From positions 1 through 40,549 of the forward strand of contig JAFOHD010000048.1 in NCBI GenBank assembly GCA_017421945.1: a DNA stretch of 40,549 nt, read 5' to 3'. The number at the start of each line of letters is the position of its first letter. Within the stretch, counting starts at the first letter, position 1. This document shows, in pieces, positions 34,778-40,549 of this stretch. The notes under the pieces were generated by a model. The model was not told where the DNA came from. It worked only from the letters and a program-made list of their open reading frames with translations, and searched no databases. The position numbers and the translations under genes are program-made. Source of the stretch: Alistipes sp. (GTDB lineage Bacteria; Bacteroidota; Bacteroidia; Bacteroidales; Rikenellaceae).

Positions 34778-34969
34778 TATTCTCGACGCTAAATCTGGTA
34801 AATTTAATGAAGGAGAATAGGCAGACATTTTGCCGCGTCGTATCCATTATGGATTTCGGCGTGGGCTGTCGCTTATTTACTTCAAGGCTTTACCAGAGCC
34901 CAGCGTCTAAAATAAGTTTTCAGCACCACGCTTTCTTATTTGTATAATTAAAATCTTTTAGGGGCTGGG
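34778..34969 (+). ncRNA. Highly self-complementary leader RNA, possible double-pseudoknot riboregulator
   Basis: Pairings found by eye: (a) GACGCT 34785-34790 with AGCGTC 34902-34907, stacked on TCTGGTAAA 34794-34802 with TTTACCAGA 34889-34897; (b) inside this, GGCAG 34820-34824 with CTGTC 34866-34870, CCGCGTCG 34833-34840 with CGGCGTGG 34857-34864, and the tip ATCC/GGAT; (c) TATTCTC 34778-34784 with GAGAATA 34813-34819; (d) CTTATTT 34872-34878 with AAATAAG 34910-34916. Sets (c) and (d) cross (a) from both sides. GCTGGG 34964-34969 can compete for CCCAGC 34899-34904. It lies between a promoter and the next ORF. I do not recognise an Rfam family with certainty; it could be a leader or a separate small RNA. 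Confidence 0.6.
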
Positions 34970-34988
34970 AGAAAAATTACTATATATA

Positions 34989-35744
34989 ATGGAAAACCCT
35001 CTCTATTTGTGTTACAACAAACTCACAGATCAGGTATATACGAGCAAGACAAGATCTGATATAGTACTATATGAAGCTCACGAAAATAAAGGATATTCTA
35101 ACAATCCACCTAAATTCAAAATTCCAAACACGAATTTCGAGATACTAATTAGGAGCAATTTTGGATATGGAAATGCTGCTTATCTCAAATGTTATTTATG
35201 GAATGACAATATCAAACTTTTAGCATATAATCAATGGATAGAAAATCTAAACTTTACGCTTGATTTTTTTAGAGTAGCTCCGTCTCCTAACAATTGGCAG
35301 CAAATTTTTGAATATATCGAAGTAGCATACAAAAATAGGGATTCTTGGAATTATGATAATGCCGTGAAAGTATTAGATAATATCTCAAACATTTTATGCG
35401 ATTTAGAAACACTAAATATTCGCCCATATAGCTGGAGTAAAGCAACGTTTAAATATGATCGATGTGATAAAATCAAATTTATCTTAAAAAAGATAGAGGA
35501 ATTATTTATCGAATTAACAGAGGCTAAACTCGTTCAATTCAAACAAATCAATACAGCAATGAAATCTATTAGTGGTATATTAATATCGTTAATAGCTATA
35601 TCTTATAAAGATATAAACGCTAGCAACAAGCCCAATGAAGTAAAAGACGATTTTATAATACATTTAGCAGTTGGATACGATACGATATACAAGTTACTTA
35701 AAAATGAACAAATGTTTGATATTATATTAACACACCTTAAATAG
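34989..35744 (+). CDS. Unrecognised protein in an AT-rich island
   Basis: 251 residues with no signal peptide or clear membrane helix. The N-terminal 115 residues are beta-rich (KFKIPNTNFEILIRSNFGYG, AAYLKCYLWNDNIKLLAYNQ). The remainder is helical and probably coiled (ILKKIEELFIELTEAKLVQF, then KQINTAMKSISGILISLIA). The segment NFGYG followed by a Y/L-rich strand gives a faint sense of a widespread hypothetical family, but I cannot name it. Codons are strongly A/T-ending, unlike the flanking GC-richer genes, which suggests acquisition. It probably shares a transcript with the next gene, 8 bp downstream. Confidence 0.7.
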   Translation: MENPLYLCYNKLTDQVYTSKTRSDIVLYEAHENKGYSNNPPKFKIPNTNFEILIRSNFGYGNAAYLKCYLWNDNIKLLAYNQWIENLNFTLDFFRVAPSPNNWQQIFEYIEVAYKNRDSWNYDNAVKVLDNISNILCDLETLNIRPYSWSKATFKYDRCDKIKFILKKIEELFIELTEAKLVQFKQINTAMKSISGILISLIAISYKDINASNKPNEVKDDFIIHLAVGYDTIYKLLKNEQMFDIILTHLK

Positions 35745-35752
35745 ATATTACT

Positions 35753-36235
35753 ATGACCTACGAACAAGAGCAAGCGCAATATCAAGCGCAACTTAACAAA
35801 ATTAAGGCCCAAATGACAGAGTTAGAGGAAATTATTAACAATTCCCCTGAAACAATTTACACCCACCATAATCATCGTAAATCTCACATTCACGACATTT
35901 TCCGTCAAAGAGAGCAAGAACAGGAAAGAATGATACTTCAAATGATGCTCAGTGAAAAATATGGAGATTACAGCAGCGAAAATTCAGTTCTTAAATTAAG
36001 ATATAAATTATTAGAACATGAGAAAAAAGATATTGAGTATAAATTAAAAGAAACTAAAAATCAAAGAAGAGCAAATAAAACATTGGAATATCTCGAGAAT
36101 ATTACACCACAGCACGTAAGTGGTAGAGTTTACAAAGTAAATGATGGTGATGCTTTTGGAACTTTTTGTTTATGGTTTTGCATTATTGGTACTGTTATAG
36201 TTCTAATATATGTATTAATAAGCGGTGATATATAA
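35753..36235 (+). CDS. Coiled-coil protein with a C-terminal membrane anchor, unrecognised
   Basis: 160 residues. Residues 1-110 are charged helix (QYQAQLNKIKAQMTELEEII, then KLLEHEKKDIEYKLKETKNQ) and very probably coiled coil, with a His-rich patch THHNHRKSHIHD. A single membrane helix lies at about 136-156 (GTFCLWFCIIGTVIVLIYVL) with only four residues after it, so it is tail-anchored with the coiled coil most likely cytosolic. AT-rich like its partner. The pairing of a soluble partner and a tail-anchored coiled coil is reminiscent of defence or membrane-effector modules; that is inference only. Confidence 0.7.
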   Translation: MTYEQEQAQYQAQLNKIKAQMTELEEIINNSPETIYTHHNHRKSHIHDIFRQREQEQERMILQMMLSEKYGDYSSENSVLKLRYKLLEHEKKDIEYKLKETKNQRRANKTLEYLENITPQHVSGRVYKVNDGDAFGTFCLWFCIIGTVIVLIYVLISGDI

Positions 36236-36247
36236 ATTTTTATACAC

Positions 36248-36277
36248 AAACGCCCTTCGAGAATTCCGAGGGCGTTT
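36248..36277. terminator. Bidirectional terminator closing the AT-rich island
   Basis: AAACGCCCT (36248-36256) pairs with AGGGCGTTT (36269-36277) with a TCG/CGA extension in the loop. It marks the right border of the island; the 120 bp to the yggS stop contain nothing I can support. Confidence 0.75.
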
Positions 36278-36399
36278 ACATTAGAATATATCCTTCACAA
36301 CTATGCATTATTGCGTTCTAGGTCTCATTTTTAAGAAACAAGACTTCATACAAGCCGTAACCGTTGCTAAAAACTCTTTCCTATCCATATTTTCAAGTT

Positions 36400-37059
36400 T
36401 TAATACTCCCTTGCGCCAAAGATTGTGGAGCCGATGCGGACCTCGGTCGTGCCACATTCAATGGCGATGGGGGAGTCGTCGCTCATTCCCATCGAGAGGG
36501 TGTCGAACTCCTCGCCGAAATAACCCTTCAGCTCGTCAAAGCACTCCTTCAAACGTTTGAAATCGCCTCTAACCGTAGCCTCGTCATCGGTAAAGGTTGC
36601 CATGCCCATAACACCTCGCAGACGGATGTGGGGCATAGCCGAAAATCCACCCTCACGCACAAACGCAAGCAACTCGGCATAATCCCATCCCGACTTGCTC
36701 TCCTCGCAGGTTACATGAATCTCCAGCAGGCAGTCAATCACGCGGCCGCACTTCACAGCCTCCCGCTCAATAGCCTCGGCAAGACGCACGCTGTCGAGCG
36801 ACTCGATAAGGTGGACATAGGGGGCAATGTACTTGACCTTGTTGGTTTGCAGGTGACCTATCATGTGCCACTCGATATCATCGGGCAACAGCTCATGCTT
36901 TGTCTTTAGCTCCTGGGGGCGGCTCTCACCAAAAGCACGCTGCCCCGCATCGTACGCCTCGCGCAGAGCCTCAACGGGGTGAAACTTCGACACCGCCAAC
37001 AACTTAACCCCCGCGGGCAACACACTACGCAGACGTTCTATTTCACTCTTTACTGACAT
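36400..37059 (-). CDS. YggS/PLPBP family pyridoxal-5'-phosphate homeostasis protein
   Basis: 219 residues. The fold-type III barrel carries the PLP lysine in LLAVSKFHPVEALREAYDAG, then FGESRPQEL, WHMIGHLQTNKVKYI and the phosphate-binding C-terminal block SMGMSDDSPIAIECGTTEVR. These proteins buffer PLP and affect amino-acid pools rather than acting as enzymes. It follows the GH99-like gene by 11 bp, so it is probably cotranscribed, although no functional link is obvious. Confidence 0.94.
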   Translation of the reverse strand: MSVKSEIERLRSVLPAGVKLLAVSKFHPVEALREAYDAGQRAFGESRPQELKTKHELLPDDIEWHMIGHLQTNKVKYIAPYVHLIESLDSVRLAEAIEREAVKCGRVIDCLLEIHVTCEESKSGWDYAELLAFVREGGFSAMPHIRLRGVMGMATFTDDEATVRGDFKRLKECFDELKGYFGEEFDTLSMGMSDDSPIAIECGTTEVRIGSTIFGAREY

Positions 37060-37070
37060 ATTCTTACTTT

Positions 37071-38849
37071 TTATTTTGCTTTATACACATAATTAAATCG
37101 GCCAAGTGGAGCGACATCTCCATTCAGATAGAAATCGTAGATATCGCCATCAACCTCAGAATTATCGACCCACTTAAATTCAAACTCAAAACCACCCTTG
37201 CGTGAAAGTTTCAGCACCTCCACAGGCAGGGCAAGCTCCATGCGGCAACCATCAACATGATAACGGGCTTCGCCCGCCACCTCCCACGTCCAACCGCCAG
37301 AGGAGCGTTCCACAAAGGCATTTTTATCAGGCGACAGGCGATTGACAACATAATCGTAGCCCTCCCAACCCGTCTGCTTGTTGGTGTCGGCATCAATAAA
37401 GAGTCGCATCCATGCCCTGTCTTTAGCATCGGTGATTGGCTCGGCACACTCCACGTAAAAATAGACACTCCTCGCATCGTGAGCCACACGCACCTCGACA
37501 ATATCATTGCGGCCACTCCTGTTTATGTAGTGGTAACTGCCCCAACCTTTACTGTCACGATGCAGGGTGTTGCCCCTAATGGCCTCATAGGTCTGCGCTG
37601 TGTCCCAATCCTCAAAACCCTCACCAATGGTGATTTTCTGCTTTGACCGTGGCTTCACGTCGCTCTGAGCCATACCCTTGAAGCGGCGTATATTGGCAAC
37701 CATCTGATAGTAGTAGTTATCGCCATGTCCGCCACGCATAGGCTCAATGTCACGGCTGTGCTCCTGGTCGAACTGGTCGGGAAAGGCATTAGGCTGGTTT
37801 TGCCACACCTCAAAACGTCCCATAATCCACTCATTCCAACCGGTGATGAAAATAAGGTCGGGGTCTATCTCCAGCGCACGTTCCCACTGCTCCTGAAAGT
37901 TAAGCCCCAGAACCACCGCCGAGACATCGTTTGAGTGGCCCGCACGAGCAGTATAGCTGCGGCCAAATGCCCCTGGCATATTCATGGCACTCAACCCGTT
38001 ATGGGCAGTCCAATTCTGCGACACGCCCACCGTAGCCTGTTCAAACCCGCCTCCCGTCTTGGGCGCAAATCCATGCTGGGGGTAAATCTCAAGCCAGCCC
38101 CAATGGTCGGGGCGCGTTGCGCCCACGTTATCGACCGGCTGACCCGGGCGGAAGGTGAAATACTCCCTAATCTCACGATGCAGGGCTGTACGCTCGGCAT
38201 CACCCTCAACATCGGCAAGCATCTCGGGATAGGCCATAATCAGAGGTTTGCCCTCCCATAGAAAGAAGAGCTCGCTGTATTCTGCCGGTTTATATAAATC
38301 GTTATAGATGTCAATAATCGCATCACGACTGCCCTCGGTTGGCCCGAATGCCAGCATGAAAGCTATCTGCGGAGTTCGCACCCCATCACGGCGTGCCTGT
38401 GCAAAGGTCTCACACAACGCTCGATAAGACTCACGCCATGTGAAAGAGCCATTTGTGCAGTCAAAAAACAGCACATCGACGCCCGCCGCAGCCAACATCT
38501 CGGCATGCTTGCGCAACACCCATTTATCGGTATCACGATAGAAACCAAACAGAGGCTCACCCCAGAAATGCGAAGTTATATCCTTGCGCCAGATGGGGTG
38601 GTTGAAGTCGTAGGCCGCCTCAGGAGCCTTGGCTATATACTGCGAGGGAATACACACATCCATATGCGCGAAATTGGTGTGCCAAGTCCAGTAAAAAAGA
38701 CCTATATACTTCTGGCGAGGTCCGCCAACCTGCTCTGAGCAGGGCAGCTTGCGCCCCACAGCATCGGTAGCAGGCAGTCCATTACCATAATTCTGCGCCC
38801 AGGAGTGAAGCGACACAACAAACAATAGAAGAGTAAAAAGGTACTTCAT
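37071..38849 (-). CDS. Secreted GH99/GH71-like glycosidase with C-terminal CBM9-like domain
   Basis: 592 residues. The signal peptide MKYLFTLLLFVVSLHSWAQ ends at AQ. The N-terminal barrel shows YIGLFYWTWHTNF, the block AGVDVLFFDCTNGSFTWRES and the late FITGWNEWIMGRFEVW, the WNEW block seen in GH99-like proteins; the family call is by motif only. Residues about 425-590 form a beta-sandwich resembling CBM9 (YFYVECAEPITDAKDRAWMR, WMRLFIDADTNKQTGWEGYD). It probably works in the periplasm or at the surface. No SusCD pair or other glycosidase is nearby, so it is outside a recognisable utilisation locus. The substrate is unknown. Confidence 0.72.
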   Translation of the reverse strand: MKYLFTLLLFVVSLHSWAQNYGNGLPATDAVGRKLPCSEQVGGPRQKYIGLFYWTWHTNFAHMDVCIPSQYIAKAPEAAYDFNHPIWRKDITSHFWGEPLFGFYRDTDKWVLRKHAEMLAAAGVDVLFFDCTNGSFTWRESYRALCETFAQARRDGVRTPQIAFMLAFGPTEGSRDAIIDIYNDLYKPAEYSELFFLWEGKPLIMAYPEMLADVEGDAERTALHREIREYFTFRPGQPVDNVGATRPDHWGWLEIYPQHGFAPKTGGGFEQATVGVSQNWTAHNGLSAMNMPGAFGRSYTARAGHSNDVSAVVLGLNFQEQWERALEIDPDLIFITGWNEWIMGRFEVWQNQPNAFPDQFDQEHSRDIEPMRGGHGDNYYYQMVANIRRFKGMAQSDVKPRSKQKITIGEGFEDWDTAQTYEAIRGNTLHRDSKGWGSYHYINRSGRNDIVEVRVAHDARSVYFYVECAEPITDAKDRAWMRLFIDADTNKQTGWEGYDYVVNRLSPDKNAFVERSSGGWTWEVAGEARYHVDGCRMELALPVEVLKLSRKGGFEFEFKWVDNSEVDGDIYDFYLNGDVAPLGRFNYVYKAK

Positions 38850-38872
38850 GGTTTTTTCGCATATACGGATTC

Positions 38873-38881
38873 ACAAATATA
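38873..38881 (-). promoter_or_regulatory. -7 promoter element of the GH99-like/yggS pair
   Basis: TATATTTGT on the minus strand, 24 bp before the ATG at 38849. Divergent from the C69 promoter about 35 bp away. Confidence 0.55.
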
Positions 38882-38914
38882 AGAAAAATTTTAGGCAATT
38901 ACATCCTTTTTCAC

Positions 38915-38922
38915 TATCTTTG
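38915..38922 (+). promoter_or_regulatory. -7 promoter element of the C69 peptidase gene
   Basis: TATCTTTG at 38915-38922, with a weak TTAG box 20 bp upstream (38891-38894). Predicted start near 38929, about 34 nt before the ATG. Confidence 0.55.
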
Positions 38923-38962
38923 GCAAATATATTTACCGACAAATTACTAATTATCAACAAAT

Positions 38963-40549
38963 ATGAAAAAACTGTTTTTATCTACTCTGCTGGCTTTTGC
39001 GACAGCCATCGCGCCATCGCTCGCCTGCACCAACTTCATCATCACAAAGGGAGCCTCAACCGACGGCTCTGTAATGGTAAGCTACTCGGCCGATTCCCAC
39101 CAGCTCTACGGCTGCCTCTACAAGCACAACGCCACAAAATACAAGGCTGGCGCAATGCTTGCCGTAACAGAGTGGGACACAGGCAAATACTTGGGCGACA
39201 TCCCCCAGGTAGCCCAGACCTACTCGACCGTAAGCAACATGAACGAGCATGGCCTTATAATCACCGAAACAACATATGGAGGTCGCGCCGAACTCTACAA
39301 CCCCGAGGGAATCATCGACTATGGGTCACTCATCTATATCACATTACAGCGCGCCAAGACCGCCCGCGAGGCCATTGACACAATCGTAAATCTTGCCAAC
39401 ACCTATGGCTACGCTTCCGAAGGTGAGAGCTTCTCGATAGCCGACGAGAACGAGGCCTGGATTATGGAACTCATAGGCAAAGGTCCCGGCAAGAAAGGCA
39501 TCGTATGGGTTGCACGCCGTGTACCCGACGGATACATCAGCGGCCATGCCAACCAGGCACGCATCACAACATTCCCACTAAACGACAAGGAGAACTGCCT
39601 CTATGCCGAGGATGTGATTTCATTGGCTCGTGAGAAGGGTTACTTTGATGGCAAGGATGAGGAGTTTTCGTTTGCTGATGCCTATGCTCCACTTGATTTC
39701 AGCGGCATGCGTGGATGCGATGCTCGCGTATGGAGCTTCTTCCGCACCTTTGCAGAGGGCATGGACAAATATCTCGACTATGCCATGGGTCACAACCCCA
39801 ATAACCGCATACCTTTGTGGGTGAAGCCCACCAATAAGCTCTCGCCAAAGCAGGTGTTTGACGCCATGCGCGACCACTACGAGGGTACTCCGCTGGATAT
39901 GACAACAGACATCGGTGCTGGCGGTCACGCTCTTCCTTACCGCTGGCGTCCTATGAACTTCGAGGTGGATGGCAAGACTTATGTAAACGAGCGTGCTATT
40001 GCCACACAGCAGACAGGCTTCTGGATGGTAGGTCAGGCTCGTCAGGACAAGACCAGCATTTTGTGGTTTGGCACAGATGATGCAGCCACATCTCCACTTA
40101 CACCTATTTATGTAAATACAACCGAGGCTCCTGAGTGCTTGCGCGAGGGTAACGGTACAACGCTCAAGTACTCTGACACTTCAATGTTCTGGATTACAAA
40201 CCGCGTGACACAGTTTGCATACCTGCGTTACGACCTCATTGGCAAGAAGGTACGCGAGGTTATCGACGAGTGGGAGAACAAGGCTTTTGACCTGGTGAAG
40301 AATTTTGACATCGCTATGGGCAATATCCCTAATGCAAAAAAGAAGGCAAAGATGGCAACCGAGTTCTCAACAAACGTAGCACAGGCCCTATTCAACAACT
40401 GGGCAGAACTCGACAAGTACCTGATGGTGAAGTACATCGACGGCAACGTAAAGGGCGAGGATGAGAACGGCTTTATGGACAACGGCAACGGCAAGGACAT
40501 CCCTGGTGAGATTGAGCAGCCTGGCTACACCGAGAAGTGGAAGCGTGCG
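38963..40549 (+). CDS. C69 family dipeptidase (PepD-like Ntn hydrolase), C-terminus outside window
   Basis: 529 residues are visible and the frame is still open at the window edge. The signal peptide MKKLFLSTLLAFATAIAPSL is cut before Cys22 (A-CTNFIITKGASTDGS). Removal exposes the N-terminal Cys nucleophile of the Ntn-hydrolase fold, so it is an autocatalytic-type active site rather than a lipid anchor. Further family blocks are SYSADSHQLYG, NEHGLIITETTYGGR, SIADENEAWIMEL and VARRVPDGYISGHANQARI. It cleaves dipeptides in the periplasm or outside the cell, suiting an amino-acid-fermenting anaerobe. Confidence 0.93.
   Translation, partial: MKKLFLSTLLAFATAIAPSLACTNFIITKGASTDGSVMVSYSADSHQLYGCLYKHNATKYKAGAMLAVTEWDTGKYLGDIPQVAQTYSTVSNMNEHGLIITETTYGGRAELYNPEGIIDYGSLIYITLQRAKTAREAIDTIVNLANTYGYASEGESFSIADENEAWIMELIGKGPGKKGIVWVARRVPDGYISGHANQARITTFPLNDKENCLYAEDVISLAREKGYFDGKDEEFSFADAYAPLDFSGMRGCDARVWSFFRTFAEGMDKYLDYAMGHNPNNRIPLWVKPTNKLSPKQVFDAMRDHYEGTPLDMTTDIGAGGHALPYRWRPMNFEVDGKTYVNERAIATQQTGFWMVGQARQDKTSILWFGTDDAATSPLTPIYVNTTEAPECLREGNGTTLKYSDTSMFWITNRVTQFAYLRYDLIGKKVREVIDEWENKAFDLVKNFDIAMGNIPNAKKKAKMATEFSTNVAQALFNNWAELDKYLMVKYIDGNVKGEDENGFMDNGNGKDIPGEIEQPGYTEKWKRA

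Noticed and set aside
34850-34948. 32-codon ORF (MDFGVGCRLF...) inside the structured RNA
   Set aside because: The base pairing of the region explains the sequence better; no start context, and the same DNA is open in more than one frame.
34751-36235. Retron or integron cassette interpretation of the AT-rich island
   Set aside because: No reverse transcriptase motif in either protein, no integrase, and no GTTRRRY-type attC core ends at the borders.
36303-36560. Plus-strand ORF of 85 codons between the island terminator and yggS
   Set aside because: Most of it is antisense to yggS and its C-terminal half is Arg/Pro-rich shadow sequence; only about 100 bp is free intergenic DNA.
1-40549. tRNA, rRNA, CRISPR arrays, insertion sequences, prophage
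   Set aside because: I looked for CCA-ending cloverleaf arms, regularly spaced repeats, transposase DDE motifs and integrase motifs by eye and saw none; a tRNAscan and ISfinder run would settle it.

Overview
The window looks like the chromosome of a gut-type Bacteroidales bacterium; I cannot resolve the family. Three things point there: repeated TAnnTTTG(C) promoter elements, several with a TTTG/TTG box about 20 bp upstream; lineage-typical proteins (Oar-like TonB receptor, DUF3575/DUF3868 fimbria-linked pair, FISUMP lipoprotein, lipoproteins with acidic residues after the Cys); and typical gene groupings (a four-gene 2-oxoacid:ferredoxin oxidoreductase, serC-serA-DUF1015). No tRNA, rRNA, CRISPR, insertion sequence or integrase was seen.

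Layout. 1-4.1 kb (minus): pyrimidine operon pyrC-carA-carB (carB runs off the left edge), preceded by a promoter, a 42-codon leader ORF and an intrinsic terminator just before pyrC, which is a transcription-attenuation layout. 4.1-7.8 kb: an Oar-like TonB-dependent receptor (minus), divergent from a small YqaA/VTT membrane protein (plus). 7.9-13.3 kb: surface region with DUF3575, a DUF3868/OmpA-like/TPR protein, a tiny lipoprotein that may be a decayed fimbrial gene, a FISUMP lipoprotein (minus) and a BIG2 lipoprotein downstream of a G9 tract. 13.3-18.6 kb (minus): five-gene run of an orphan HAMP-containing sensor, trkH, a coiled-coil SPOR-like protein, nfeD and floA. 18.7-20 kb: mtaB (minus). 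20-23.4 kb (plus): zinc/manganese-type ABC permease, LptF/LptG-type permease, fmt. 23.5-24 kb: mgsA. 24.1-26.8 kb (minus): ferredoxin and alpha, beta, gamma subunits of a 2-oxoacid oxidoreductase. 26.9-30.3 kb (minus): serC-serA-DUF1015. 30.7-34.6 kb (plus): yicC, gmk, nadD with a C-terminal TPR extension, DUF3109, M23/LysM peptidase. 34.7-36.3 kb: a visibly AT-rich island with its own promoter, a highly self-complementary leader RNA, two unrecognised genes and a terminator. 36.4-38.9 kb (minus): GH99-like/CBM9 protein and YggS. 39 kb to the right edge: C69 dipeptidase (partial).

Most of the window is housekeeping. The points most worth following are (1) the structured RNA and two-gene AT-rich island at 34.7-36.3 kb, (2) CarA with Ser in place of the catalytic glutaminase Cys and Glu in place of a glutamine-binding Gln, suggesting an ammonia-dependent carbamoyl-phosphate synthetase, and (3) the leader-peptide/terminator arrangement before pyrC. 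All functional statements come from reading motifs by eye; no search or folding program was run.
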